Below the pieces are notes generated by a model. The model saw only the letters and a program-made list of their open reading frames with translations. It was not told where the DNA came from and made no database searches. Below, one piece after another: positions 53,060 through 63,173 of a stretch of DNA of 64,000 nt. Each line of letters begins with the position of its first letter. Within the stretch, counting starts at the first letter, position 1. A program made the translations under genes and the position numbers. This DNA is from Candidatus Tisiphia endosymbiont of Sialis lutaria (GTDB lineage: Bacteria; Pseudomonadota; Alphaproteobacteria; Rickettsiales; Rickettsiaceae): positions 124,001 through 188,000 of the forward strand of contig NZ_OZ032153.1 in assembly GCF_964026535.1 (NCBI RefSeq), in the 5' to 3' direction.

Positions 53060-55375
53060 GTGAAAATAAAAGTCAAACCAACTATTAAAATAGCTATTTT
53101 GGCAACAACTATTTTATATAATATCTCCGCTTTATCAGCTGAGTATGTTAAAGAAATAACTATTCAAGGTAACAAAAGGATTGAAACCTCAACTATTGAA
53201 AATTATTTAAAGCTTCAAGTTGGAGAAGAATATAGTTCGTCAAGAGCAGATGAAGCAATCAAAAATCTTTACGCAACATCTTTATTTGAGAATATAACTA
53301 TTAGACTAGTAAGTGGTGGCAATTTGATAGTTACTGTTTCAGAAACTCCTTTTATTGCTAAGGTAATATTCCAAGGTAATTCTAAAATCAAAACCTCTGT
53401 ATTATCGAAGGAAATGCTTACTATGGCCGGTGAATCAATGAGTCGGGCTAAAATCCAACTGGATGTCGAGAAGATTAAGGAGATGTACAAACGTTCCGGT
53501 CGTTATTCGACAACTGTCACCCCACAAATCGAAAAGCTTGAGAATGATCGAGTAAGAGTTACTTTTGATATTGCAGAAGGACCTAAAACAACAGTTAAAC
53601 AAATTTATTTCCAAGGAAATAATAATTATCGTACTAATGAACTGCAATCTGTTATCCTAACCAAACAATCGAAATGGTTTAGTTTTTTAGAAACTAATGA
53701 TACCTATGATCCAGATCGTTTGGCGTATGATAAAGAATTACTAAAGGAATTTTATCAATCAGTAGGATTTGCCGATTTCCGCGTTATTTCTGCTACAGCA
53801 GAGCTAAATCCAACCAAGGAATATTTTACCATCACTTATTCTATTGATGAAGGAGCAAAATATAAATTGGGCAACATTACTATTGACAATAAACTGCCTA
53901 ATATTGATCTAAATGAAATTAACAAATATATTAATGTTACTTCCGGTGAAACATTCAATATTAATCGTTTAAATAAAATAACTAATAAACTTACTGCATA
54001 TTTTGCCAGTCAAGGTTATCCAGGAATTAGTGTTTATCCTGATATAAGTAGTAAAAATCCAGATCATACTGTCGATGTTAAATTTGTGATAGATAAGGCA
54101 GATAAAGTATATATTAATCAAATTAATATTACTAATAATCTAAAAACTGAAGATAAAGTTATTAGGCGAGAATTTAAAATTTCTGAAGGAGATATATTTA
54201 ATCGTTCTTATATTGAGAAAGGTGATCGAAATTTACGTAATTTAGATTATTTTGAAAAAGTACTTATTAGCGTCACGCCCACAGAACGAAAAGATAAATA
54301 TGATATTAATATTGATGTTGAGGAAAAATCAACGTCATCAATTAGTTTTGATGCTGGCTATAACACAGCAGGCGGACCATTTGGACGTATATCATTCTTA
54401 GAACGCAATTTAATTGGTACCGGAAAATTGTTAAATGCTGGAGTGCAAGTAGGGAAAAAAAGTATTAGCTACTATGGCGGCATAACCGAGCCTCATTTTC
54501 TTGATAAAGACTTATCGCTAGGTTTCAATGCTTTCAATAATTATAGCGGTCGTGGTACTTCATTCCTTTCACAAGGAGATCAAAATTATACGTTAAAATC
54601 TATAGGACTCAAAACCTCTCTTGGTTATGATATTGCCGAAGATTTAAGTCATGAAATTGACCATACTATTAAAAGAGAAGTATTAAGCTCTCCAGGCAAT
54701 CCGGGTTCTATATTCTTAAATGAACAAATGGGAAAATTCGTAACATCTGCTATTGGGCATACTATCACTTATGATCAACTTGATAGTAGGATTGTTCCTA
54801 AAAATGGTTACGTTATAAGTGGTACCCAGGAATTTGCTGGTGTTGGAGGTAATAATAAATATCTAAAACATGAACTAGACGGTAAGTATTTTAAATCTTT
54901 TATCAATAATAAATTTACTTTGAAAATTGCTAGTAGTGTCGGTAATATCATGGGTGTTGGAGGTAAAACTGTTAGAATTTCTGATCGCTTTAATTTGGGT
55001 GATTATAGTCTTAGAGGATTTGCTGCCAGTGGAATAGGCCCTAGAGAGAAAAGAACAAATGAAGGTCTTGGTGGAGAAAAATATTATACAGTTTCAACAG
55101 AACTTAATTTTCCGACTGGTTTACCAGAAGACTTTAATTTGACTGGTGCTGTTTTTATAGATGCTGGTAGTCTGTGGGGGGTAAGATTAAATTCTAAAAG
55201 TACCTATAAAGCTGATAGTTTTTATAATGATAAGTCGCTTCGGGCTTCTGTTGGAGTTGGCTTTATCTGGGTCACTCGCTTTGCCCCTATCAGAATGGAT
55301 TGGGCTTGGCCAATTAAGAAGCGACCTTATGATGAGAAACAAACTTTCCATCTAAAGTTCTCTACACATTTTTAA
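53060..55375 (+). CDS. bamA: Outer membrane assembly factor BamA
   Basis: 771 residues, start GTG at 53060 with AGAAGG before it. Signal peptide (IAILATTILYNISALSA), five POTRA domains (first: YVKEITIQGNKRIETSTIEN; others begin FIAKVIFQGNSKIKTSVL, TTVKQIYFQGNNNYRTNEL), and the Omp85 barrel with LRGFAASGIGPRE (the VRGY-type motif of loop 6), ending FHLKFSTHF with the terminal Phe. It inserts beta-barrel proteins such as the OmpW- and PagL-like proteins of this window. Confidence 0.95.
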   Translation: MKIKVKPTIKIAILATTILYNISALSAEYVKEITIQGNKRIETSTIENYLKLQVGEEYSSSRADEAIKNLYATSLFENITIRLVSGGNLIVTVSETPFIAKVIFQGNSKIKTSVLSKEMLTMAGESMSRAKIQLDVEKIKEMYKRSGRYSTTVTPQIEKLENDRVRVTFDIAEGPKTTVKQIYFQGNNNYRTNELQSVILTKQSKWFSFLETNDTYDPDRLAYDKELLKEFYQSVGFADFRVISATAELNPTKEYFTITYSIDEGAKYKLGNITIDNKLPNIDLNEINKYINVTSGETFNINRLNKITNKLTAYFASQGYPGISVYPDISSKNPDHTVDVKFVIDKADKVYINQINITNNLKTEDKVIRREFKISEGDIFNRSYIEKGDRNLRNLDYFEKVLISVTPTERKDKYDINIDVEEKSTSSISFDAGYNTAGGPFGRISFLERNLIGTGKLLNAGVQVGKKSISYYGGITEPHFLDKDLSLGFNAFNNYSGRGTSFLSQGDQNYTLKSIGLKTSLGYDIAEDLSHEIDHTIKREVLSSPGNPGSIFLNEQMGKFVTSAIGHTITYDQLDSRIVPKNGYVISGTQEFAGVGGNNKYLKHELDGKYFKSFINNKFTLKIASSVGNIMGVGGKTVRISDRFNLGDYSLRGFAASGIGPREKRTNEGLGGEKYYTVSTELNFPTGLPEDFNLTGAVFIDAGSLWGVRLNSKSTYKADSFYNDKSLRASVGVGFIWVTRFAPIRMDWAWPIKKRPYDEKQTFHLKFSTHF

Positions 55376-55769
55376 CATGAAAGGTGTAAAGAACCGGGCT
55401 AACATTACACGCAAGGATGTCATTTATGCTCAACTTAGTGTCATCCCTGCTCGACTTAATGTCACCCCCACAACTGTTGAAAGTTAGAAGAGGAAGCGGT
55501 TTTAGACCGGATAGTTTAAAAATCGTATGTGGTCAACGTCTATTAGCGAGAAAGACCGTAGGTCGACGAAGCAATCCATAAAAGTAACCAAAGATGGATT
55601 GCCACGACCTACTTGCGTGGTCTCGCAATGACAGAAAACCTATCTAAACCCGCTTTACCTTCTAACTTTCAACAGTTGTGGTGTCACCCCTGCGTAAGCA
55701 GGGGGCTAGATTCTCGCCATTACTAAGAATGACAACGAGAAGCGGGGAAATCTATTAAGCGGAGATTAA
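55376..55769. repeat. Gap with M element and C fragments
   Basis: C-type fragments before and after the M element (55469-55680); nothing gene-like. Confidence 0.75.
55469..55680. mobile_element. Complete M element (212 bp)
   Basis: CACAACTGTTGAAAGTTAGA ... CTTTCAACAGTTGTG with a B inside. TGTCACCCC stands before (55460-55468) and after (55682-55690), a 9-bp target duplication. Confidence 0.87.
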
Positions 55770-56942
55770 ATGCTGAGCAAACTATATAACGATCTTCTTT
55801 TACAGATTAAATCCAATAAATATGATTTCTTAAGGTTTGACCTGATTAAGCAAGATCAAATAAAGAATCTTGCTGCTCAGATTACGGCAAAATATGATAC
55901 TGTGATTATTATAGGTTTTGGTGCATCTTGCCTAAATATTAGGGCATTGCTAAGCATGAAGGCAGTAGCCACTAAAAGGCTAATATATCTTGATAATTTA
56001 GATCAGTTAGCAATTGATAAAAAATTGGCAGTAGTTAACTTAGATAAGGCAGTGTTTTTTTCATTGAGTAGGTCTGGGAATACCAATGAAACCTATTTAT
56101 TAACTAAGTATGTTTTAGAAGTTTTGCACGTTCCTTCTCAAAATGTTTATGTAACAGTACCGTTTAGTAATAATTTGTTATATAATTTAGCAAAGTCTTT
56201 TGGTGCAAATTGTTTAGAGCATGATAATGTAAGCAGTGGAAGATTTGGTATAATTTCTAACGCCTCTTTACTACCAGCAGCAATTGCAGGAGTTGATGTA
56301 GGCAAAGTTGTTGCAGCTGCTTCCCAGAAAATATCAGATATTATCCTTGATGGCTCTATAGTCAATTCAGGAGAAGTAGATAGCAGGAGCGATGGAGCAA
56401 CGCCTATAAATAATAGGCGAGCGACGAGTGACAACGTCCCCAACTTCTCATCAATTGACTATAATATTTGTGAGATAGCGGAGTATTACCTCAATCAATA
56501 TTCTTTAAATAGACATATGTTAGTTATGTTTAATTACAGTTACCAATTAGATGGCTTATGTAGATGGCAACAACAAATTACAGCTGAATCACTTGGTAAG
56601 AATGGCTTTGGTATAACCCCTATAATTGCCAAAGGGACATTCGATCAGCATAGTCAGTTGCAACTTTATTTAGAAGGTCCGGATGATAAATTTTATAAAA
56701 TTATTACTAACAATAAAGAGAACTCAGAGATTGCGAGGAGTTTAGCTGCTCATGCTAACAATATATATAATGCATTAGTGCAAGTCAAGCGACCAGTGAT
56801 GCTAGAGAATTTTGTACATATCGATGAGTATGCAATTATAGATCAAATTATCCATACAATGTTGAGTACTATGCTAATTGCTAATTACCTAAAAATCGAT
56901 CCATTTAACCAGCCATCTGTTGACCAATACAAGAAGATATAA
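55770..56942 (+). CDS. Phosphoglucose-isomerase-like protein with in-frame RPE
   Basis: 390 residues, about 355 without the insert. The SIS/PGI fold is recognisable: TVIIIGFGASCLNIRALLSM (as IGIGGS in PGI), VFFSLSRSGNTNETYLLTKY (as SKSGxTxET), SGRFGIISNASLLPAAIAGV (as GGRFS...GLLPxAxAG), then the A-repeat peptide, then RWQQQITAESLGKNGFGITP and GTFDQHSQLQLYLEGPDDKF. It ends NQPSVDQYKKI as in PGI (QPGVE..K). Full PGIs are 440-550 residues; the short length and changed GGS loop leave activity in doubt. Rickettsiae lack most of glycolysis, so it may serve sugar-phosphate conversion from host metabolites or be a fading gene. Confidence 0.75.
   Translation: MLSKLYNDLLLQIKSNKYDFLRFDLIKQDQIKNLAAQITAKYDTVIIIGFGASCLNIRALLSMKAVATKRLIYLDNLDQLAIDKKLAVVNLDKAVFFSLSRSGNTNETYLLTKYVLEVLHVPSQNVYVTVPFSNNLLYNLAKSFGANCLEHDNVSSGRFGIISNASLLPAAIAGVDVGKVVAAASQKISDIILDGSIVNSGEVDSRSDGATPINNRRATSDNVPNFSSIDYNICEIAEYYLNQYSLNRHMLVMFNYSYQLDGLCRWQQQITAESLGKNGFGITPIIAKGTFDQHSQLQLYLEGPDDKFYKIITNNKENSEIARSLAAHANNIYNALVQVKRPVMLENFVHIDEYAIIDQIIHTMLSTMLIANYLKIDPFNQPSVDQYKKI
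56357..56463 (+). repeat. A repeat (RPE, 107 bp) inside the PGI-like gene
   Basis: TATAGTCAATTCAGG ... CATCAATTGACTATA, translated in the same frame as in folD ([20 protein letters not shown] and on). Confidence 0.93.
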
Positions 56943-57198
56943 TATCGGTATGGATGGAGGAAGAGTTGACTATTTGTTGCATAATCCCTCCAGCTGAACA
57001 GCAATACTAAAGAGGGGTTGAGGGCAAATATACTCTTTATTTTCCAATTCGTAAGGAGCATATATGGAGCATATGAATTGCTTTATAAAATTACAAAATC
57101 CCTGGAAGGGTAATAAGTAACTGGCGGAGCGTAGTGTACATATTGCGAACCCAATCAGATACCAAATTGCTTATTATACAAGTGCTTACGCTCTATTA
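56943..57198. other. Gap without a recognised gene
   Basis: 256 bp with none of the A-D or M repeats; GC is slightly above the flanks. No ORF worth calling. Confidence 0.4.
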
Positions 57199-59013
57199 TT
57201 AGAGCTTCGTTATTTCATATTCTAACTCCATATTTTTTCCACAAAATGCTAAGGAAATTTTTAATATTTGTTTTACATGTGAATGCTCTTTTATTTTACT
57301 ATCATATTTTTTATTAATAATTTGTTGTAAACCAGATTTAGCTATAGAGCCTAAGTCTTCTGAAGATTTAGCGATTTTATACTCGATAATCATCGCTTTA
57401 TCACCTTTGCCCACTTTCGGGATCATCATAACGTCGGCTCTGCCATCCCCTGATTCTTGTTCACTTGATATTATATAATTAGGAGCTAACATATTAACAA
57501 AGCCGAGCATAAAGCCACTATAAAATAATTCGGCTTTTTTCTCTCCTGTTTGGTGAAAACTAGTAGAATTAAGTAACAATTCCTGCAGACGCTCTTTAAA
57601 CGCCTCTATTTTACCATCTGGTAATAGAGTAACAAAAGAATAATATCCAGAATTATCAATTTTTATTTGTTTAGTAACCCATTGTAGCATTCTTTTTTCA
57701 TAAATATATTTCACCTCGTAGTTAGGAGCAGATAAATCATAAATATCTCTTTCTGGCATCTTGGTAGTTGTGTTTAGGTAGCCACTAAATAATAATAAGC
57801 TAAATAACCCTTCTGGTTGGTTAATATCAGCAAAATTTATATGTTTAGTAATAGAAGAAGTAATAGTTTTACCCGCAGCTAAAGCCTGGATATCTGTTTG
57901 CATCTCATCTGAGAGCAATACATGATCAATCCAACCAGTCCCACCACTATCAATCCAATAGTGATCAAGCTTGCCTTTACTTGCCAAACATTGCATAATT
58001 GACCATGGATTATAAATGACTTCTCCACCAAAATTATAGCCATTATACCAATTTTTAATTTCTTCTGGCTTTGTAGTGGTTGGTACTTTAGTTAATAGTT
58101 CATCAACTTCTGCTTGAGTAAATCCGTAACTGCTAGAAAATCTTTCATCTAGTAGACTACATTCAGTTAAATTATTCAAATCTGAAAACAAATTAGCCTT
58201 AGCAACACGCAATATGCCGGTAATAACACCTTTTTGTAATGAATCATTGGTTTTAAGACTATTGCCAAATATTGCCCGAAATAGTTTAAGTACCTGATTA
58301 AATTCTTCTTTATGACCAAATTCCATGTAGGAACTATTAATTGGCGTATCATATTCGTCAATTAGTATGTAAACTTTTTGATTAAAATGTTTATAAAGTA
58401 AGTCGCTTAGAAATTTCAAACTATTCTCAAGTTCTACTTTGTTAAATTCTCCAGAAAAATATCTAGTTAATTGTTTCTTTTGTGCATCATTTAATAAATT
58501 TTCCTTATCTGTTAAATAAGTCTCCAAATAACGATAATTACTAAATAACTGTATTACTTGATAATTGATTTTACTTTCAATTTCCTCATAACTACTACCC
58601 CTAATCCCCTTAAAACTTATAATAATAACTGGGAATTGACCTTGGCGTTTCATAGAGTTTGCTACATTAGCAATTTTTAATGGCTTTAGTTCTTTAGTCT
58701 CATCAAAACCTAAATCTACCTCTCCTCCACTAAACAACTTATAATTAACTCTTTGTTCTTGCGGCAATTGTATCCCATACTCATCCACTTCTATTTCTAG
58801 AAATCTTCGCACCATATCCATATTCAAGCTCTTCCCCCACCGCCTTGGGCGAGTAATGAGTGTAACTGCTCCACTATCTTCTAATAATTCTTTGATCATT
58901 AGACTCTTATCAACAAATACATCGCTATTTAGCAATAATGTCTTGAAGTCATCGGTACCAACAAACATTCTTGGCTGATAATTAATATTATCTTTATCTT
59001 TTTCTTCTATCAT
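57199..59013 (-). CDS. AAA-ATPase-like / PD-(D/E)XK nuclease-like family protein
   Basis: 604 residues from the Met at 59013, preceded by AGGTG at good distance. The N-terminal AAA-ATPase-like domain (PF09820 type) shows the typical start YQPRMFVGTDDFKTLLLNSD, VFVDKSLMIKELLED, and LITRPRRWGKSLNMDMVRRF as the P-loop-like region, with YILIDEYDTPIN as Walker B. The C-terminal nuclease-like domain (DUF1703/PF08011) has SGDGRADVMMIP and AMIIEYKIAK, giving the D...ExK pattern. This family is multicopy in intracellular bacteria; its function is not established. Confidence 0.85.
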   Translation of the reverse strand: MIEEKDKDNINYQPRMFVGTDDFKTLLLNSDVFVDKSLMIKELLEDSGAVTLITRPRRWGKSLNMDMVRRFLEIEVDEYGIQLPQEQRVNYKLFSGGEVDLGFDETKELKPLKIANVANSMKRQGQFPVIIISFKGIRGSSYEEIESKINYQVIQLFSNYRYLETYLTDKENLLNDAQKKQLTRYFSGEFNKVELENSLKFLSDLLYKHFNQKVYILIDEYDTPINSSYMEFGHKEEFNQVLKLFRAIFGNSLKTNDSLQKGVITGILRVAKANLFSDLNNLTECSLLDERFSSSYGFTQAEVDELLTKVPTTTKPEEIKNWYNGYNFGGEVIYNPWSIMQCLASKGKLDHYWIDSGGTGWIDHVLLSDEMQTDIQALAAGKTITSSITKHINFADINQPEGLFSLLLFSGYLNTTTKMPERDIYDLSAPNYEVKYIYEKRMLQWVTKQIKIDNSGYYSFVTLLPDGKIEAFKERLQELLLNSTSFHQTGEKKAELFYSGFMLGFVNMLAPNYIISSEQESGDGRADVMMIPKVGKGDKAMIIEYKIAKSSEDLGSIAKSGLQQIINKKYDSKIKEHSHVKQILKISLAFCGKNMELEYEITKL

Positions 59014-59751
59014 TGTTTTCACCTGTTCCTTCCAACTATAATACCCATTATACTACTTTTTTATTCTCCACTAATAGCTAATTAGTAAAATTTTTGCTAT
59101 AAAAATTTCTTTTTTATAATTTGTACTAAAAACATGATAACTAGTTGGTTAAATACCTTTGTTAACAGTGTCTGTTTAACCATATAATACCAATTGAAAT
59201 AATTGACGCGGTATACTAATCCTTTAGTACCCTACATAAATTTATACTCTGGTATCATATGGCAACATCAGCCAAGGCTGCACAAAGTACCTGAAAAAAA
59301 TTATAACTTCCTGGTATCTGATTTTATTATAATTTTTTCTCTCTATATTTTTATCTTCTTGTCGCCATTCTATTTGATTAAGCTGTATGTGGTAAATAAT
59401 AAGTTTCCTAAATTTATCTGTTGGAATCAGTGCATGAGTTGTTATTAATGATAGTAAATTTGCTCTACACAGTAGAGTAAAAGAAGAAATAGCCTAAATT
59501 ATAATGACAATTCCTGTCGGATTAGTTACAGCTATATAGAAAAAACTTTTACTGTGATAGATTTACAACCTATAGAATAAATATTATGATAAATAGTATA
59601 TAAATTGTTGTCATTAAAATTAAGAATGTGTAAAGATAATTAACTCAACAGTAGAATGGATGTTGAAACAACAACCTAACTTTTGAGGTGATGCTCAATT
59701 AGCTGTAAAGCTGATTGCTAAACTAACACAATTAAAATGGGAGTAAATATC
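59014..59751. other. AT-rich gap without a recognised gene
   Basis: No palindromic repeats of the five families. Near 59664-59742 one frame reads LKQQPNF, a stop, then GDAQLAVKLIAKLTQLKWE, which looks like a short decayed coding piece; I cannot assign it. Confidence 0.4.
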
Positions 59752-60000
59752 ATGAAAACACGAGATGAATATGCAAAATGTGTGATTGTCAAACAACGTT
59801 CTAATAACCAAACTATAGGTAAAGTATATTATAAACATGATGGTAATTGTGTTGTTGATGGAAATCTTTTTGGGAGTGCTGGCGGTACAGTATCAATTGG
59901 TAAAACAGTTTCAGTTCCATCTTATCTCTATACGGAAGAGATAACAGATCCAAATGCCATTCAACAAAGTTTGATGGGAGATAGTTCGCATCATAACTGA
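59752..60000 (+). CDS. Small uncharacterised protein
   Basis: 82 residues from the ATG at 59752, which has GGGAG 9 bases before it; an ATG at 59737 lies before that site and is less likely. The sequence is beta-rich with Gly turns (YYKHDGNCVVDGNLFGSAGG, TVSIGKTVSVPSYLYTEEIT) and ends in His-His-Asn. No signal peptide or membrane helix. I do not recognise it. Two overlapping hairpins follow the stop. Confidence 0.5.
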   Translation: MKTRDEYAKCVIVKQRSNNQTIGKVYYKHDGNCVVDGNLFGSAGGTVSIGKTVSVPSYLYTEEITDPNAIQQSLMGDSSHHN

Positions 60001-60015
60001 TAGTTTAAAGACTCT

Positions 60016-60073
60016 GTGAGTTTATAATTTACTCACCATCTCAGAAGTCATTTTAACAACTTTTAAGATGGTG
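60016..60073 (+). terminator. Two overlapping hairpins after the small gene
   Basis: GTGAGT/ACTCAC (60016-60036) and CACCATCT/AGATGGTG (60034-60073) share three bases and cannot form together. No strong T-run follows, so a terminator role is uncertain. Confidence 0.3.
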
Positions 60074-60143
60074 GGTTGTATTTTAGTAGGAGTTATGAAC
60101 TTGATTGCATAGTACATAAAATGTGGACTCCTAAGCAGGTATT

Positions 60144-60269
60144 GATTGCCATTCAAGTAGCGATAAAGCAGTTTTAGAATTACACGATGATGCCATTGAT
60201 TATATATGGATTTATAATAATTAAATGAGCTACACTTATACTATTAAAGGTGATTATGGACGTATTTAG
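60144..60269 (+). pseudogene. Possible remnant of a class I methyltransferase
   Basis: One frame reads SSDKAVLELHDDAIDYIWIY, then NN, a stop, then MSYTYTIKGDYGRI. This resembles the D-x-IDFIYIDGNHSYEYV-x-x-D stretch of Methyltransf_24-type enzymes with the GNH part damaged. Only about 40 codons remain. Confidence 0.35.
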
Positions 60270-60299
60270 GACAATATTGAATTAACAAGGTAATAATGC

Positions 60300-63143
60300 A
60301 TGAGTAAGAGTAACTTAGAAAATTTATCTAATCAGTTAAGTCAGGCATTAGCACAACAGGCTACTTTAAGTACTCAACTACAAAAGCAAGTAAATATTTC
60401 TAATACTTTTAAATATTTACTCAATTCATATCGAGAATTAAAGGGTATTGCTTTAAACCCCCTAATAGTAATAACAAAAACTATTTCTGCAGAGGAATTA
60501 GCTCATACTGATGTGCTTAAGGAAGCAAGTAAATCTCAACACTCAGCAGCTTTTGATCTTGCACTTGCCAAGATTACAGATTTAGATTATCAAGATATAG
60601 ATGGCAAGACAGTTTTGATGTATGCAGTTATTAATGGGTTTTATTATGGGGTTGATAAACTCTTGCAAAAAGGAGCAGATGTTAATTTAGTAGATAAGCA
60701 AGATGCGAATGCTTTGATATATTGTGCTCAGATTCCTCATATAAAATATATAAAACAGATTGCTGAGAAAACCGCTGATATTAATTGTAAATCTGCCCTC
60801 TTTGATGGTGGTACAGCTCTTCATCTTATTATATCCCATACAAATGAAATAATCTTTGCCAGTGAATTAAATAATGAGTTACAAGATGCTAATCAACTAT
60901 ATATAGTTGGGCAACAAATGGTAATTGATGAAAACTTTACACTAAGGGGGTGTGGTGGTATTAGGGTACTTGATGGTTACACAGTAAATCAAGAAAAAAC
61001 CTTAAGAACAACTAAATTCTTAACTGACAAAGGTGCTGATATCAACGTTCAGAATGATAAAGGACTTACACCATTCTTCTTAGCTTGTGATCATGGATTC
61101 AGATATTTAACCAATGAATTATTAACACAATATCAAGGTGTAATGGATTTTAGCCTAAAAGATGTTCAGGATAATACATACTTACATTATGCTGCAAGGG
61201 TGCCACACTCTATTGGTGTTATGCAATTAATGCTTACTAAAAATATTCATGTTAACACTCAGAATAAAGGAGGAAGAACCCCGGCATTACAATCGGCAAT
61301 GCGCAATAATATAGAAACATTGGAGTTTCTAATGAAATATGAAGCTGATATTAATATTTTAGATATAGAAGGTAGGCATCTTTGGCATTATGCAAGTCAA
61401 TACGGGGCTATAAACACAATGAAGTTTCTAAAAAACAAGATTCCTAATATTATCGACTTGAAAACTACTGATGCTGTAAACTCAACAGCATTACATATAG
61501 CTTCAGAATCAGGTCAGTTAGTTACTGTACAATGGTTAGTTGGAGAATATGCAGATATTAATGCCAAAACTACTAAACAAGGATTTACTACATTTTTTAT
61601 AGCTTGTATGAAGAAAAATACTGCTATAGCCGAATATATATTTAACCATCCAAAATTTAACAATACTGTTATAGATAACTTTGGATATGGATCTTTACAT
61701 TGGGTTTTAGAATTTAAAGATGTATCCTGGGTAGAAAAAGTATTAAATAAAGGTGGTATTGATATTAATCATCAGGATGCTAAAGGTTTAACAGCTCTAT
61801 CCTGGTGTGCACATTATAATCTACCTCAAATAATTAAGTTTCTATTAGATAATGGTGCAAATTCTCTAATTTTAAGTAAAGATGGAGCATTCCCAATACA
61901 TGAAGCAGTTGCTACAGAAGCATTAGAGGTTATCAAAGCGTTAATTAACTACGATAAAACGATCGTAGATAAAGGTGACGAGAAGAAGGTTTTATGGTTT
62001 GCTGCTCAGGAAGGTAAATTAGAAGCAGTAAAAACTCTACTTCAGCTTGGGGCTAATATAAATGCAATAAATGCTGTTAATGGTATGCCACCTCTACATG
62101 TAGCAATGCAAAAAAAGCATCCTGAAGTAGCAGAAGAATTATTAGCCAGAGGAGCTGATGTTAATATAGTTGATGCTGGTGGATGGATAGCATTGCATTG
62201 GGGAGTAAATTTAGAAGATATTAATATTGTCAAAAATATTTTAACCAAAGGAACTAATATTAATGCTAAAAGTATCGTTGGAGTAACTCCATTATTTTGT
62301 GCTGTATCGAATGGTAATAAATTAATAACAGAATTATTAATAAGCAAACAAGCAGATAGTAATATTCCAAGTAATGAAGGTACACTTCCATGGCATATAG
62401 CTAGTTTTAAAGGTTTTATTGAGATAATGAAGATACTAGCTCCTACAATTTTAGATATTGATTATAAAACAACTAATAGTGAGCAATATACCGCTTTATG
62501 GTTAGCATCGCAACAGGGGCATGTTGACATAGTTAAGTGGTTAATTGATAAAGGGGCTGATATCAATGCTATTCGTCAAAGTGATGGTCGTACAGTTTTG
62601 CAAGCAGCAATATGTAAGGAACAGTTACAAGTGGTAGAATGTTTAATTGCTAATGGCGTGAACATAAATAAAGCTGATAAAGATGGGGCATCACCGTTAT
62701 ATTACTCAGTGCAAAATGATGATGAGCTGAGGCATCAGATTAGCAAAATTCTAATTGATCATGCTGCCAATATTAACCTATCACCATCTAATGATTATAC
62801 ACCTTTACATATGGCTAGCTGGTTGGCTAATTTGCCTGCTGTAAAAATGTTACTTAATGCAGGAGCTTCAGTTAATGCTGTAGATGATAGAGGTTATACT
62901 CCTTTATATTCTGCGTTGTGGGAAAGTGAGGGGATATCTAAGATAAAAAAACTAGACGTTGTAAAATATCTTCTTGAACACTCTGCTTCAACTGATCATG
63001 TTGCTAATAAAGGTGAAACAGTACTAGAGATAGCGAATAAGTACTTACCAGAAGCATTACAGTGGCTTAAATATCCTGGCTCACTACCTTCTGAAGAGTT
63101 GGAAGCAAATGTTACAGGATTATCCCATGACTTTGCCATTTAA
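60300..63143 (+). CDS. Large ankyrin-repeat protein
   Basis: 947 residues; ATG at 60300 preceded by AAGG. A short coiled N-terminus (LENLSNQLSQALAQQATLST) and a helical region lead into about 20 ankyrin units from residue 100 to the end, e.g. GKTVLMYAVINGFYYGVDKL, GLTPFFLACDHGFRYLTNEL, GMPPLHVAMQKKHPEVAEEL, YTPLHMASWLANLPAVKMLL. Most keep the G-x-TPLH...A...G...VV..LL..GA.. pattern. It ends LEANVTGLSHDFAI, without obvious membrane helix. Long ankyrin proteins of Rickettsiaceae are often host-directed; delivery here is not shown. A truncated paralogue follows within 31 bp. Confidence 0.88.
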   Translation: MSKSNLENLSNQLSQALAQQATLSTQLQKQVNISNTFKYLLNSYRELKGIALNPLIVITKTISAEELAHTDVLKEASKSQHSAAFDLALAKITDLDYQDIDGKTVLMYAVINGFYYGVDKLLQKGADVNLVDKQDANALIYCAQIPHIKYIKQIAEKTADINCKSALFDGGTALHLIISHTNEIIFASELNNELQDANQLYIVGQQMVIDENFTLRGCGGIRVLDGYTVNQEKTLRTTKFLTDKGADINVQNDKGLTPFFLACDHGFRYLTNELLTQYQGVMDFSLKDVQDNTYLHYAARVPHSIGVMQLMLTKNIHVNTQNKGGRTPALQSAMRNNIETLEFLMKYEADINILDIEGRHLWHYASQYGAINTMKFLKNKIPNIIDLKTTDAVNSTALHIASESGQLVTVQWLVGEYADINAKTTKQGFTTFFIACMKKNTAIAEYIFNHPKFNNTVIDNFGYGSLHWVLEFKDVSWVEKVLNKGGIDINHQDAKGLTALSWCAHYNLPQIIKFLLDNGANSLILSKDGAFPIHEAVATEALEVIKALINYDKTIVDKGDEKKVLWFAAQEGKLEAVKTLLQLGANINAINAVNGMPPLHVAMQKKHPEVAEELLARGADVNIVDAGGWIALHWGVNLEDINIVKNILTKGTNINAKSIVGVTPLFCAVSNGNKLITELLISKQADSNIPSNEGTLPWHIASFKGFIEIMKILAPTILDIDYKTTNSEQYTALWLASQQGHVDIVKWLIDKGADINAIRQSDGRTVLQAAICKEQLQVVECLIANGVNINKADKDGASPLYYSVQNDDELRHQISKILIDHAANINLSPSNDYTPLHMASWLANLPAVKMLLNAGASVNAVDDRGYTPLYSALWESEGISKIKKLDVVKYLLEHSASTDHVANKGETVLEIANKYLPEALQWLKYPGSLPSEELEANVTGLSHDFAI

Positions 63144-63173
63144 CACAATATTGAATTAACAAGGTAATAATTT

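Noticed and set aside
59203-59448. 81-codon frame in the gap before the small gene
   Set aside because: No ribosome binding site, low-complexity hydrophobic ending, no family resemblance; left as part of the gap.
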